A stretch of DNA of 64,000 bases from Acidimicrobiaceae bacterium (GTDB lineage: Bacteria; Actinomycetota; Acidimicrobiia; Acidimicrobiales; Aldehydirespiratoraceae). The position numbers and the translations under genes are program-made. The notes under the pieces are model-generated. The model worked only from the letters and a program-made list of their open reading frames with translations. It was not told the origin of the DNA and ran no database searches. Below are positions 26,954 to 37,723 of this stretch, piece after piece. The stretch covers positions 21,735-85,734 of the forward strand of contig JAPPMP010000046.1 in the NCBI GenBank assembly GCA_028819005.1, written 5' to 3'. Numbering within the stretch: position 1 is the first letter of the stretch; every line of letters begins with the position of its first letter.

Positions 26954-27562
26954 TCACGCGGTCGGTTCGAGGGCTGCCCGAAACAGGTCTCTCACATGCT
27001 GCAGACGAGCTTTCAGCGCTTCGTCGTCGAGGGGGTCTCGCTCCACCAAGTCGGCGATGAAGGGTGCGTCGCTGAAATACGACAACAGGGCGCCGTAACC
27101 GGTGATGAGGAGTTGTTCGGCGTCGTGGCGGCGAAACCTGCCGGCTTCCATCTCCCGTTCGAAGTAAGCGGCCGCACGCCCGAACAGCGGTTTCAGGGCG
27201 AGTCCGAGCTCGATGTGGCCGGTTCCTCCTTCGGCGAGCGCCTCGCGACGCACGATCCTCACGAAATCGGGGTTGTGCATGAAGAACTCGAAGCCGGCGG
27301 TGAGCACATAGTCGACGAGTTCCCAACCGTCGGCTGACGTCTGGGAAATTGCGCTCTCCACCCTTTCGTGCCACTCCTCGAGCGCGCGTTCGAACACTTC
27401 GCGGTACATCGCCTCCTTGGTCGGGAAATAGTGGAGCAGGCTCTGCCTGCGGACGCCGACGACAGCGGCGATGTCGTTGAGCGAGGCGCCGTCGAATCCA
27501 CGTTCGGCGAACAGTCGGCGGGTCGCTGTGACAATCGCCTCCCTCGTTGGTGTCTCACCCAC
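26954..27562 (-). CDS. TetR/AcrR family transcriptional regulator
   Basis: [52 protein letters not shown]. Confidence 0.93.
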   Translation of the reverse strand: MGETPTREAIVTATRRLFAERGFDGASLNDIAAVVGVRRQSLLHYFPTKEAMYREVFERALEEWHERVESAISQTSADGWELVDYVLTAGFEFFMHNPDFVRIVRREALAEGGTGHIELGLALKPLFGRAAAYFEREMEAGRFRRHDAEQLLITGYGALLSYFSDAPFIADLVERDPLDDEALKARLQHVRDLFRAALEPTA

Positions 27563-27673
27563 GCCTCAAAGCGTAGTGGGACGACGCCCGAGCTCGCCGC
27601 TCGCGTGCTTCGGATCCAGTGCCCCGCCGGTGATGGCGCAAACAGGCCTGCACTCCCCGCTAGCGTGCATTGG

Positions 27674-28066
27674 ATGGAGATAGTGTCTGCCCTGTTCATC
27701 GACGAGATCGATCTCCGCACCGTCCCCGGACCAGCTGCGAGAATCGATCTCAAAGGGATCCAGTTCAGTGCCGCAGCACCCACGCCGGTTCCTCTGGTCT
27801 GGGCTCCTCACCTGGTGGTCATCATCCGATGTCCGCACGACAGCGGCGGTCAGGGCGTCCTTGAAGTGACCTATCACCGAGGCGATTCCCAGATCGCCCG
27901 CAGCGTCCAGCCCTTTGAGGTGGAACCGGGCAAGTTCACGTATCGACTGGTGCGGGCGGAACTGGAATTCGAAGAATACGGCACAGTCGAAGCGCGCTGC
28001 CGGATCGGGCGCACCGAGCCGATCACGGTGCCCTACACGCTGCTGCCGCCGCTCGATCAAGCGTAG
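27674..28066 (+). CDS. Conserved hypothetical beta-rich protein
   Basis: MEIVSALFIDEIDLRTVPGPAARIDLKGIQFS...; ATG at 27674. Confidence 0.65.
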   Translation: MEIVSALFIDEIDLRTVPGPAARIDLKGIQFSAAAPTPVPLVWAPHLVVIIRCPHDSGGQGVLEVTYHRGDSQIARSVQPFEVEPGKFTYRLVRAELEFEEYGTVEARCRIGRTEPITVPYTLLPPLDQA

Positions 28067-28168
28067 CCGGCGGGCCTGCGAGGCGCCGCCGCGAGCTTCT
28101 CAACAAAGAAACGCGATCGACCACAGCGCTGACGGTAAGGTCCGAGATATCCGTGACCGGGAGGACTG

Positions 28169-30139
28169 ATGCACGATTTCGACGAACGCGCCGTCGCCAT
28201 TGTCAGAGGTATCGCGATGGACGCACCCCACGCTGCACGCTCGGGTCACCAGGGCACCGCGATGTCGTTGGCGCCGCTGGCCCATGTGCTGTTCAGCCGC
28301 ATCATGAAATACGACGCGGCGCATCCTCATTGGCCGGACCGGGACCGTTTCGTGCTCTCTGCCGGACATGCTTCGATCCTGCAGTACGCCATGCTCCATC
28401 TCGCTGGTTTCGGCCTCTCCCTCGATGACCTGCGAGATTTCCGTCAATGGGGTTCGGCGACGCCGGGGCATCCGGAGGTCGGCCACACGCCCGGTGTTGA
28501 GGTGACCACAGGGCCTTTGGGCCAGGGTGTGGGGAACATGGTCGGAATGGCCATCGCCGAGGCCCAACTGCGCACGAACTACGGCGCGGAACTGTTCGAC
28601 CATCACATATTCGGAATCTGCAGCGACGGAGACCTGAGCGAAGGAGTCAGCCACGAAGTGGCCTCGCTGGCCGGTCACTTGGGGTTGGGGAAGATAGTCC
28701 TGTGTTACGACGACAACCGCGTGACCATTGACGGAGAGACGGAACTCGCTTTGAGCGACGATGCCGCGGCGCGCTTTCGCTCCTATGGCTGGGATGTGCA
28801 CGAGCTCGGCGAAGCCGGCGAGGATCTCGATGAGTTGGAAGCCGGCATTCGCAAGGCGATGGCGGTTGCCGACATGCCCAGCCTGGTCATCGTCCGTACT
28901 GATATCGGTACCCCTGCACCCGTTTCGTCAGGTTCTCCCGAAGCTCACGGCTATGTCATCTTCGACGACGAGATCGCTGCGACGAAAGAACTGATCGGGC
29001 TCCCGCCGGACAGCGAGTTCTACACAGATCCCGACGTTGTGGCCCAGTACCGCGAGGCGGGGCTCAGAGGCAGCGCCGCTCGTGAGGATTGGCAGCAGCG
29101 GATCGCCGCGTTCGACGGCGACCGGGCGTCTTTGGAATCACAGCTCAGCGGCACGGGGTTGCCGGGTTGGGAGGAGTCGCTGCCGACTTTCGACGCGGGA
29201 GACTCGATCGCCACGCGCAAGGCGTCCAACATCACGCTTCAGGCTCTGTCCTCGGTCGTTCCAGGACTTTCCGGCGGAGGCGCCGACCTCACGGGCAACA
29301 CGGGGACCGTGATCTCCGATCATGGGGTCTTCTCGGCTGCTGACCCGGGAGGTCGTCAGATTTATTTCGGGGTCCGGGAACACGGCATGGGTTCGATTGC
29401 CAACGGCATGGCACTGCACGGCGGCTCGATTCCGGTCGTCGGCACTTTCTTGGTGTTCGCCGACTACATGCGTGCAGCGGTGCGACTCGCCGCCATCTCC
29501 GGGGCTCACGCCATCTTCGTCTGGAGCCATGATTCTGTCGGCGTCGGCGAGGACGGCCCGACGCATCAGCCGGTGGAGCAGGTGGCGTCTCTGAGGGCCA
29601 TCCCGGGCCTGCGGGTTATCCGCCCTGCTGACGCCAACGAAGCTGCCGCGGCATGGGGAGTGGCGATTTCCTCGGGCGGTCCGACCGCGTTGATCCTCAG
29701 CCGCCAGAACGTGCCCGTGCTTGAGGGAACAGCTGGCGGAAACGTCGCTGCTGGGGCCTATGTGCTGGTTTCAGCCGACGATCCGGTCGTCTCGCTCGTC
29801 GGTACCGGCAGCGAGGTCTCGGTTTGCCTTGCTGCGGCTGCTGAGCTTGCGGCCGACGGACTCGCGGCGAGCGTGGTCTCGATGCCTTCGTGGGAACTGT
29901 TCGAGCAGATGACGCCCGAATATCGAGACTCGGTCATCTCAGGCGACGTCCCGTCGTTGGCCGTTGAAGCCGGTTCTTCGATGGGTTGGCATCGATGGGT
30001 CGACGATGTGGTTTCCGTCGACCGTTTCGGGGCGTCCGCTCCCGGCGATGTGGTCATGTTCGAATATGGGATCAACCCCGCCAATGTGGCGGCGCGGGCG
30101 CGGGAGTTGGTCGAGTCTCGATCGGCCGCACCCGCTTGA
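28169..30139 (+). CDS. tkt: Transketolase
   Basis: SGHQGTAMSLAPLAHVLFSRIM, DRFVLSAGHASILQYAMLHLAGFG, GHPEVGHTPGVEVTTGPLGQGVGNMVG, THQPVEQVASLRAIPGLRVIRPAD. Confidence 0.96.
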   Translation: MHDFDERAVAIVRGIAMDAPHAARSGHQGTAMSLAPLAHVLFSRIMKYDAAHPHWPDRDRFVLSAGHASILQYAMLHLAGFGLSLDDLRDFRQWGSATPGHPEVGHTPGVEVTTGPLGQGVGNMVGMAIAEAQLRTNYGAELFDHHIFGICSDGDLSEGVSHEVASLAGHLGLGKIVLCYDDNRVTIDGETELALSDDAAARFRSYGWDVHELGEAGEDLDELEAGIRKAMAVADMPSLVIVRTDIGTPAPVSSGSPEAHGYVIFDDEIAATKELIGLPPDSEFYTDPDVVAQYREAGLRGSAAREDWQQRIAAFDGDRASLESQLSGTGLPGWEESLPTFDAGDSIATRKASNITLQALSSVVPGLSGGGADLTGNTGTVISDHGVFSAADPGGRQIYFGVREHGMGSIANGMALHGGSIPVVGTFLVFADYMRAAVRLAAISGAHAIFVWSHDSVGVGEDGPTHQPVEQVASLRAIPGLRVIRPADANEAAAAWGVAISSGGPTALILSRQNVPVLEGTAGGNVAAGAYVLVSADDPVVSLVGTGSEVSVCLAAAAELAADGLAASVVSMPSWELFEQMTPEYRDSVISGDVPSLAVEAGSSMGWHRWVDDVVSVDRFGASAPGDVVMFEYGINPANVAARARELVESRSAAPA

Positions 30140-30189
30140 ACCCCCGACTTGGCTGCAACACGTGCGCTGACCGTTGACATGGAGGTGTC

Positions 30190-31278
30190 ATGACTCGACT
30201 ACAACAACTCTTTCAGGAGCAGGGCCAGAGCCCCTGGCTCGACAACCTTCGACGAGGTTGGATCACCAGCGGGGAACTCGGGGACTGGGTCGCGCAGGGG
30301 GTGCGCGGGCTGACGTCGAACCCATCGATCTTCACCAACGCGATCCTGGGCTCGGAGGACTACGACGAAGAGTTCTCAGACGCCATCGGCACGGGCATGG
30401 GGGTTGAAGCCGCCTATTGGAAGCTCGTTTCGTCCGATATCCGTGCCGCGCTGGAAATCCTGCGACCCGTGTACCGCGAGTCGAACGGCGCCGACGGCTA
30501 CGTGTCGGTCGAGGTCGATCCGAAGCTGGCCCGTGACAGTGCCAGAACGACCCAGGCAGCGCGTCGGCTGCACGAGCAGATCGACTCCCCGAACCTCTAT
30601 GTCAAAATCCCCGGAACAGTCGAAGGCCTGCTGCCGATCCGCACGATGATCGCTGAGCATCGCAGCATCAACGTCACGCTGATCTTCTCGCTGCAGCGCT
30701 ACGCGGAGGTCATGGAGACCTACATCTCGGGTCTTGAGGACGCAAAGGGTGATCTCAGCGACATCTCCAGCGTGGCCTCGTTCTTCGTCAGCCGACTGGA
30801 CACAGAAGTCGACCGACGCCTTGAAATCATCGGCACGGCTGAGGCCCGAGAGCTAAAAGGCAGAGCAGCGCTGGCAAGCGGCAAACTGGCTTACGAGTTG
30901 TTCCAACGGACGTTCTCGGGGCCTCGTTGGGAAGCGCTCGAGCGGCGCGGAGCCAGAGTGCAGCGACCGCTGTGGGCGTCGACGTCGACGAAGAATCCGG
31001 ATTATCCGGACACGCTGTATGTCGATGGACTGATCGGGCCGGACACCGTCAATACCCTGCCCGACAGCACAATGGCGGCATTCGAGGACCATGGGACCGT
31101 GGCCCGCACCATCGATGCGGGCGTTGATGAAGCGAGAGCAGTGCTCTCCGCGCTGGCTCGGCTCGGCGTCGACATCGACGACGTGACCCAGCAGCTCGAG
31201 GCCGAAGGCGTGGCTTCGTTCGAGAAGAGCTTCGATGAGCTGCTCGAAGCGTTGGAGACAAAAGTCGACTCGATCTGA
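30190..31278 (+). CDS. tal: Transaldolase
   Basis: LFQEQGQSPWLDNLRRGWI, GVRGLTSNPSIFTNAI, NLYVKIPGTVEGL, INVTLIFSLQRYAEVMETYISGLE. Confidence 0.96.
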   Translation: MTRLQQLFQEQGQSPWLDNLRRGWITSGELGDWVAQGVRGLTSNPSIFTNAILGSEDYDEEFSDAIGTGMGVEAAYWKLVSSDIRAALEILRPVYRESNGADGYVSVEVDPKLARDSARTTQAARRLHEQIDSPNLYVKIPGTVEGLLPIRTMIAEHRSINVTLIFSLQRYAEVMETYISGLEDAKGDLSDISSVASFFVSRLDTEVDRRLEIIGTAEARELKGRAALASGKLAYELFQRTFSGPRWEALERRGARVQRPLWASTSTKNPDYPDTLYVDGLIGPDTVNTLPDSTMAAFEDHGTVARTIDAGVDEARAVLSALARLGVDIDDVTQQLEAEGVASFEKSFDELLEALETKVDSI

Positions 31279-31552
31279 GATCTGCAACAACCTCTCGCGA
31301 TCAGCCGAAGGTTGAAAACCCTCCTGTTGGGCATAGGCTGATCTGCGAACCGCAGTTGCCGACAGGTTTCGCTGCGGGGGCTGTCGCCGCTGACGGTGCG
31401 GGGGGCGGTCGTTGTGTCAGGCGCCTCTCTGCGCGGGCGGCAAAGGCATGACGGGCACTGGACGGCGCCGATCACCGACGCACGGCGCCACAGCGAGCCC
31501 AGGGCGTCGCGAACCGTAGGAGAACACAGTTACAACTATCGAACGGGTACCG

Positions 31553-34500
31553 GTGACGTCGAGCCAACTCGACCGACTGGTCCAATCCCACCTCGACGGT
31601 CTGTCGACCGCTGAGGACGTCGCATATCTGAACGAACGCAAGGCCGACTGGGTCGAAAGCCTGTGGCGCCTGCTCGACGACGCCGAAGCGCGTCTCGCGG
31701 TGGTCCGCAAAGAGTTGCGCGGCCCCGAGCGCAACGTCGTGTTGGCCGATCTTGACGCCGAATGCTGGCGCATCGACGCACACTTGACCGAACTGGTCGG
31801 CCCGCCCGACGAAAGCGAGCTGACCCCCGCAACGGGGCGAGATTCAGCCGCCGACGTCGCTGGGACGGTTCCCGGGCTGGTCCAGCTGCACCTGTCGCGC
31901 TCTGATGGACGGATCGTTGCGTGGGCGTCAGGCCACCAGCAACGCCCCGAGAACCACGAGATGGTGTTGCAGCGGATCAAGGCTCTCGGAGGGGTGACCG
32001 CTGACTGGGATAAACAAGCCACGGTCAAGATCCCCGGAAGCGGACGGGCGAGCACCGTCTCGGCTCCCATCGAGAAAGTGATCGGCTGGTTGGCTCCGTT
32101 GGGGCGCGCCGCGGATGATGACGACATCGGAACCAGCGTGAGATGGATGGGCTACGCCACCGCCGTGGCCATCAAGATGGTTGCCGAAGGTCGTTTCGTC
32201 CCCCAGATGGTTCAGTCGAAACGTCGCCGCAAGGATCCAGCGAGCGACCATGGCACGTTCCGGATCCGCTGGATGCCGGCCCTGATCGAGCAGGAGGCGC
32301 TGTCCGTGCTGGTTCGCTCGGTACCGACCGCAGCCATGCTGGGCAGTCGCGAACAGGAGAAAGAGAAGTTCGCGCTGGCCGCGTTGGCCGATCTGACTGA
32401 CGCCATAGTGGGTTTCGCCGCAGGCCAGTTGGAGACCCCGGCAGCTCCGCCTGAAATCAATACGCGCGCTGACGTTGCCGAGGCGGCTGTCGCCCACCTA
32501 GGCGGCACGCCCTTTCTCGCTCCGACCAAGGCTGGCGGCGAACTCGTTCGTCGCCTCAACCAGTGGGCCTTGCCTGTTCTGGGCACCGTTGGAGTCCGCC
32601 TTGTGGTGCAGCTGGATTCGCCCGACGACGCCGGCGCGTGGCATGTGGCCGTGCTGTGCCCCGACGACGAGCAGAACCTGATACCGGCCGAGGTGGCCAT
32701 TACGCTCGCATCGAAATTGAAGTCGAGAATAATCGTGGCCCATCTGGCGAGGCTCGAACGCCTCTTCCCGGAACTCATGCGCTTGGGAGGCAGGCGCCGC
32801 GGTGAGGTGTTCCTGTCACAGGATGAGGCCTGGAGGTTGATGACTGAGTCCGGGGACGGGCTCCGTTCCGCCGGGTTCGATGTGAGAGTGCCGGCGATGC
32901 GGCGCCAGAAGGCCGTGGCGTCACTGCGTTTGACCTCTGAGGCCGACGAGACTGTGGTCGGCGCGCAGCAACTGGCGAACGTCCGTTGGTCGGCGGTGTT
33001 CGACGAGGTCGAGCTCAGCGCTGCGGAAATCGCTCAATTGGCGGCCAAGGCCCGTCCGCTGGTGCGCTCGCGCGGCCAGTGGGTTGAACTGGACAAAGCA
33101 GATCTGGCAGAGGCCGCGGCCGCGTTGGCCGAAAGGGCTGATGCGACGCGGCTCACCGGCGCTGACATGCTGCGCCACGCCCTGGGACTGGAAGGCTCCC
33201 CGCTGGCGGGCGGAATCAACATCGTGGGCGAGGGCTGGGCGGCTGATCTTCTGCGCAGCGTCAAGAACCTCCCGGACAACCCGACCACAAGGCCCGAGGG
33301 CTTCACCGGTGAACTGCGCAACTATCAGGCAGACGCGCTGGTGTGGCTGGACTTTCTCGACGGCGCCGGTCTCGGGGGCTGCCTGGCTCTAGACATGGGT
33401 TTGGGAAAGACGCCGACAACGCTGGCCAGCTTGGCGTCGTCCACCTCTGGCACCGGCCTGGTCATCGCACCTCCAGCCGTCGTCGGCAACTGGGCGAGCG
33501 AGGCGCGCAACTTCGTTCCGGGAATGAAGGTGCTGGTTCATCACGGCGCCAACCGAGCGAAGGGCTCGGCGCTGAGGACTGCCGTTCGCGCGGCTGATGT
33601 GGTGATCACGACCTATGGCACGGCGGTGCGGGACATGGACCAACTCAGCGAGTTCAGTTGGGGCAAGGTCGTCATCGACGAGGCTCAGGCCATCAAGAAT
33701 CCGTTGGCCGAGACCTCCCAGCAACTCCGTCGTCTGTCCGCCGGCAGTCGCCTCGCCCTGACCGGGACGCCGATCGAGAACGGTCTGGGAGACCTGTGGG
33801 CGATCATGGACTGGGCGAACCCGAATCTTCTGGGCCCGCGAGCGCAGTTCATAGCCCAACTGACGCCCAACAGGAACGGCTCGGGCTCCCAGAAGAACGG
33901 GAGTCGTGCGAAGCAGGGCGGCGAGGAGGCGCTGAGAGCACTCAACGGCATTCTCGTGTATCGGCGAACCAAGGCTGAACCCTCTATCGCCGCCGAGCTG
34001 CCGGATCGCATCGACGAACTCGACCACTGTCCGATGACCCCGGAGCAGATCGGCCTCTACCAGGCGGTGATCGACAGCCTGATCCTCGAAACGACGAACC
34101 GCGAGCCGGGAACGCCCGAGCGCAAGGGCGCTGTGCTTGCAGCGATCACCGCTCTGAAGCAGATATGCAACCATCCGCTCAACTATCGGGACGATGACAA
34201 AGGAGTCGAGGGCCGTTCGGGGAAGCTCGCCCGCCTCTACGAGATTCTCTCGCATGTCTTTGCAGCGGACGAAAAAGTGCTCGTCTTCACCCACTTCGCG
34301 AGTTGGGGCGAGATATTGGCCGACCATCTCTGGAAATGGAGCGGCCACAAGATCTCCTGTTACCACGGAGGTCTCACACGAGGTGCCAGAGATCGTCTCG
34401 TAGCCGAATTCCAAGGATCCTCAGGAGCCGGAGCGATGGTCTTGTCGCTCAAGGCGGGAGGCACGGGGCTCAACCTGACCGCGGCCAACCATGTGGTCCT

Positions 34501-34861
34501 CTATGACCGCTGGTGGAATCCTGCGGTGGAGGACCAGGCTCGGGATCGCGTCTGGCGGATAGGACAGGAGAACACTGTTATCTGCCATCGCCTGGTCTGT
34601 CCGGGCACAATCGACGAGAGAGTCGAGGAGGTGGTCGCCGGCAAGCGCCAGATCGCCAGCCTGACCCTGCCCAAGTCGAGTTCGATCGGCGACCTCAACG
34701 CCGACCAGCTGCAAGCTGTGCTCGGGATCGACAGCGCCGCTTTGCTCGACGTCGACACCGATGCCGAGATGGCCTTTGCGGAGGCTTCGAGATTCTCCGG
34801 CACGCCCGAGATCGGGGAGTTCGCCGAGTCCGAAGCGGATACTGGGAGCGAAGGGAGCTGA
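31553..34861 (+). CDS. SNF2-family DEAD/DEAH helicase (HepA/HelZ-like)
   Basis: GCLALDMGLGKTPTTLASL, VVIDEAQAIKNPLAE, LALTGTPIENGLGDLWAIMDW, VLVFTHFASWGEILADHL, AANHVVLYDRWWNPAVEDQARDRVWRIGQ. Confidence 0.95.
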   Translation: MTSSQLDRLVQSHLDGLSTAEDVAYLNERKADWVESLWRLLDDAEARLAVVRKELRGPERNVVLADLDAECWRIDAHLTELVGPPDESELTPATGRDSAADVAGTVPGLVQLHLSRSDGRIVAWASGHQQRPENHEMVLQRIKALGGVTADWDKQATVKIPGSGRASTVSAPIEKVIGWLAPLGRAADDDDIGTSVRWMGYATAVAIKMVAEGRFVPQMVQSKRRRKDPASDHGTFRIRWMPALIEQEALSVLVRSVPTAAMLGSREQEKEKFALAALADLTDAIVGFAAGQLETPAAPPEINTRADVAEAAVAHLGGTPFLAPTKAGGELVRRLNQWALPVLGTVGVRLVVQLDSPDDAGAWHVAVLCPDDEQNLIPAEVAITLASKLKSRIIVAHLARLERLFPELMRLGGRRRGEVFLSQDEAWRLMTESGDGLRSAGFDVRVPAMRRQKAVASLRLTSEADETVVGAQQLANVRWSAVFDEVELSAAEIAQLAAKARPLVRSRGQWVELDKADLAEAAAALAERADATRLTGADMLRHALGLEGSPLAGGINIVGEGWAADLLRSVKNLPDNPTTRPEGFTGELRNYQADALVWLDFLDGAGLGGCLALDMGLGKTPTTLASLASSTSGTGLVIAPPAVVGNWASEARNFVPGMKVLVHHGANRAKGSALRTAVRAADVVITTYGTAVRDMDQLSEFSWGKVVIDEAQAIKNPLAETSQQLRRLSAGSRLALTGTPIENGLGDLWAIMDWANPNLLGPRAQFIAQLTPNRNGSGSQKNGSRAKQGGEEALRALNGILVYRRTKAEPSIAAELPDRIDELDHCPMTPEQIGLYQAVIDSLILETTNREPGTPERKGAVLAAITALKQICNHPLNYRDDDKGVEGRSGKLARLYEILSHVFAADEKVLVFTHFASWGEILADHLWKWSGHKISCYHGGLTRGARDRLVAEFQGSSGAGAMVLSLKAGGTGLNLTAANHVVLYDRWWNPAVEDQARDRVWRIGQENTVICHRLVCPGTIDERVEEVVAGKRQIASLTLPKSSSIGDLNADQLQAVLGIDSAALLDVDTDAEMAFAEASRFSGTPEIGEFAESEADTGSEGS

Positions 34862-34865
34862 CGCC

Positions 34866-35216
34866 GTGAGCGAGGATTCCAACAACTCGACACGAAAACG
34901 GTCGCGTTCGCGAAACCGCAACAAGGGCAATCCGGCGAACTCCAACCCTGTTCGCCAGAACGCCCAGTCCCGTGGGCGCAAAGCCACTGCCAAGGTCGAC
35001 CCGATCGAGTTCTGGGGAGATCCCGAGCTGCTGCCGGAGCCGGAAGAAGTCGTAGCCCAGTCGGGCGATGCCCGGGCCCTGCTCAACTCGTTGGGTCGCC
35101 CGCCGGTGCCGGGCCAGGAAACGGCGGCGGAGCAATGGTTCACGCTCGTTTACGAGAGAGCCGCGTTCCTAGCCGGCGCGCTGGCCGCTGCGGGTGAACT
35201 CGATCAGAGCGAGTAG
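34866..35216 (+). CDS. Small basic-N-terminus hypothetical protein, likely co-transcribed with SNF2 helicase
   Basis: GTG at 34866; VSEDSNNSTRKRSRSRNRNKGNPANSNPVRQNAQSRGRKATAKVDPIEFWGDPELLPEPEE. Confidence 0.65.
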   Translation: MSEDSNNSTRKRSRSRNRNKGNPANSNPVRQNAQSRGRKATAKVDPIEFWGDPELLPEPEEVVAQSGDARALLNSLGRPPVPGQETAAEQWFTLVYERAAFLAGALAAAGELDQSE

Positions 35217-35227
35217 CGTCTCAGATC

Positions 35228-37723
35228 ATGCCTGACGCTGAACTTCACGATGAGCTTCTTCACGCCCCCCTCGAGGAGTTGATGGCGGCGGCGCGGCGGA
35301 TTCGGGACACCGCGCACGGCAAGGTCGTGACCTATTCGCCCAAGGTCTTCGTCCCCCTCACAATGCTGTGCCGCGACAAATGCGGATACTGCACCTTCGC
35401 CCAGCCGCCGGCCCGCCTCGAGCAGCCCTACCTCAGTGCTGACCAGGTCATTGAGATTGCCGGGCGTGGAGCGTCGGCGGGCTGCCACGAGGCGCTCTTC
35501 ACGTTGGGTGAGCGACCTGAGCGTCGTTACCCGGTCGCTCGGGACTGGCTCACGCGCCACGGTTATGAATCCACCGTCGATTATGTCGCGGCTATGGCGC
35601 AACTGGTTCTCGACTCGACTGGGTTGTTGCCCCATGCGAACACGGGCGCCATGTACGCCGACGAACTGGAGAAACTGCGCAGGGTCGCGCCCAGCCAGGG
35701 AATGATGCTCGAAACCCTGCGGGAGGATCTGGAGTGCCATCGGGGGGCGCCGGACAAGGCGCCGAAGCGCCGGCTGCAAACGCTGGAGTGGGCGGGAAGG
35801 CTGCACATCCCATACACGACCGGCATCCTGGTCGGCATCGGTGAGACCCGAAAGGACCGCGTGGCTGCTCTCGAGGCGATAGCGGAGTCTCACCGTCGCC
35901 ACGGACACGTCCAAGAAGTGATCGTCCAGAACTTTCTGCCCAAGGAAGGCACCTCGATGCACTCAGCGGAGCCTTGTCCGCTTGAGACGCATCTGGAGGC
36001 GATCGCCCTGGCCCGGGCGATCCTGCCGCCCGATGTGGCTGTGCAGGCACCGCCGAACCTCTCTGACGACTTCGCAGACCTGCTCGCGGCGGGAGTGAGC
36101 GACTGGGGCGGAGTCTCCCCTGTCACCGCTGACCATGTGAACCCCGAACGCCCATGGCCCGACCTGGAGCGGCTCCGGGAGGTCACCGAAGCTGCCGGTC
36201 ACACTCTTGCTCCTCGGCTTGCCGCGCATCCGCGCTATGTCCGCGACCCGGACGCCTGGATCGACCCCGACCTGCATTTCGCGGTGATGGATCGAAGCGA
36301 CTCAGACGGATTCGGGCGTGACGACCCGGGCTCGGTCTGGCCAGAGCGCACGATGGAGAGGATCCAAGTCGACGACGGCGCGGAGTACGAGCTTGTGGGC
36401 GAGATATCCAGCCAGTGGTATGTCGGCGCCGGTGGCGACCCGAGCGTGCTTGTGCCCGCCCCCGGGAGCGCCAAAGGAGCTGTCGGGGAGGTCGTCGATG
36501 GGGTGCGAGCAGGACAGGACGTGGGTTTCGACGAGATTGTCGCACTGTTCAGGGCTCGCGGCCCCGAAGTGAGCGAGGTAGCCGGCCTGGCAGATGAGTT
36601 ACGTGCCGAAGTTGTTGGCGATGAAGTCACCTGGGTGGCCAACCGAAACATCAACTACACCAATGTCTGCACGTTTCGCTGCAAGTTCTGCGGCTTCTCA
36701 AAGGGACCGCTGTCGCTGAATCTGAGGGGCAAGCCGTACCTGTTGACGCTGGACGACATTGCCGAACGGACTGTCGAGGCAGCCGAGAGCGGCGCCACCG
36801 AGGTGTGCCTGCAGGGCGGGATCCACCCCGACTTCGACGGCGACTACTACATCGACGTCGCCCGTGCGGTCCACGAAGCCGCTCCCGGCGTCCACATCCA
36901 CGGTTTCACCGCCTTGGAGGTCACCGAGGGGGCCAAACGAAACCAGGAACCCCTCGCCGACTATCTGGGGCGACTGCGTGACGCGGGGCAGCGTTCGCTG
37001 CCCGGAACGGCCGCGGAAATCCTGCACGACGACGTCCGGCAGGTGCTCTGTCCGGACAAGATCACCGCCGATGAATGGCTTGAGGCGCACCGCACCGCGC
37101 ATGCGGTCGGATTGCGCTCCAACGTCACGATCATGTTCGGCTCGATCGAACGGCCTGAGCATTGGGCCCATCACCTGCTGCGTACCCGTGCCCTGCAAGA
37201 GGAGACCGGCGGATTCACAGAGTTCGTCGGCCTGCCCTTCGTTCACATGGCGTCACCGATCTATCTTCGCCGCGGCTCACGGCGCGGCCCGACCTGGCGT
37301 GAGGTCCTGCTGATGCACGCCGTGGCCCGTATCGCCTACCGGGGCCGAATCGACAACATCCAGGGCTCATGGGTCAAACTCGGTTTCGGCTCGATCGCTC
37401 AGCTCCTTGTGGCCGGCGCCAACGATCTCGGGGGCACGCTGATGGACGAGAACATCTCCCGCGCTGCGGGCGCCGCTCACGGCACCACGGTCAGCGAGGC
37501 TGATTTCGCAAAGGTCGTTGAACCGCTGGGGCGCAGGCTGGTTCAGCGCACAACGCTCTACGGCCGCGTCGACCCGACGAGTCTGCCGCTGTCCACGATT
37601 CGCTCACGCCGCGCCACGATCCCGGTGTTGGCGTCAAGCGGCGCGGCGAGTCCAGAGGCCGTGCGAGCGGACGAGTCGATGCGGTCGATGCCGCGTGAGG
37701 CCGTGGCCCGAGCGGCCCCGTGA
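35228..37723 (+). CDS. fbiC: FO synthase, fused CofG/CofH (FbiC)
   Basis: Two radical-SAM motifs: CRDKCGYCTF and CTFRCKFCGF; GNLxx-like FO synthase architecture; 831 aa. Confidence 0.95.
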   Translation: MPDAELHDELLHAPLEELMAAARRIRDTAHGKVVTYSPKVFVPLTMLCRDKCGYCTFAQPPARLEQPYLSADQVIEIAGRGASAGCHEALFTLGERPERRYPVARDWLTRHGYESTVDYVAAMAQLVLDSTGLLPHANTGAMYADELEKLRRVAPSQGMMLETLREDLECHRGAPDKAPKRRLQTLEWAGRLHIPYTTGILVGIGETRKDRVAALEAIAESHRRHGHVQEVIVQNFLPKEGTSMHSAEPCPLETHLEAIALARAILPPDVAVQAPPNLSDDFADLLAAGVSDWGGVSPVTADHVNPERPWPDLERLREVTEAAGHTLAPRLAAHPRYVRDPDAWIDPDLHFAVMDRSDSDGFGRDDPGSVWPERTMERIQVDDGAEYELVGEISSQWYVGAGGDPSVLVPAPGSAKGAVGEVVDGVRAGQDVGFDEIVALFRARGPEVSEVAGLADELRAEVVGDEVTWVANRNINYTNVCTFRCKFCGFSKGPLSLNLRGKPYLLTLDDIAERTVEAAESGATEVCLQGGIHPDFDGDYYIDVARAVHEAAPGVHIHGFTALEVTEGAKRNQEPLADYLGRLRDAGQRSLPGTAAEILHDDVRQVLCPDKITADEWLEAHRTAHAVGLRSNVTIMFGSIERPEHWAHHLLRTRALQEETGGFTEFVGLPFVHMASPIYLRRGSRRGPTWREVLLMHAVARIAYRGRIDNIQGSWVKLGFGSIAQLLVAGANDLGGTLMDENISRAAGAAHGTTVSEADFAKVVEPLGRRLVQRTTLYGRVDPTSLPLSTIRSRRATIPVLASSGAASPEAVRADESMRSMPREAVARAAP

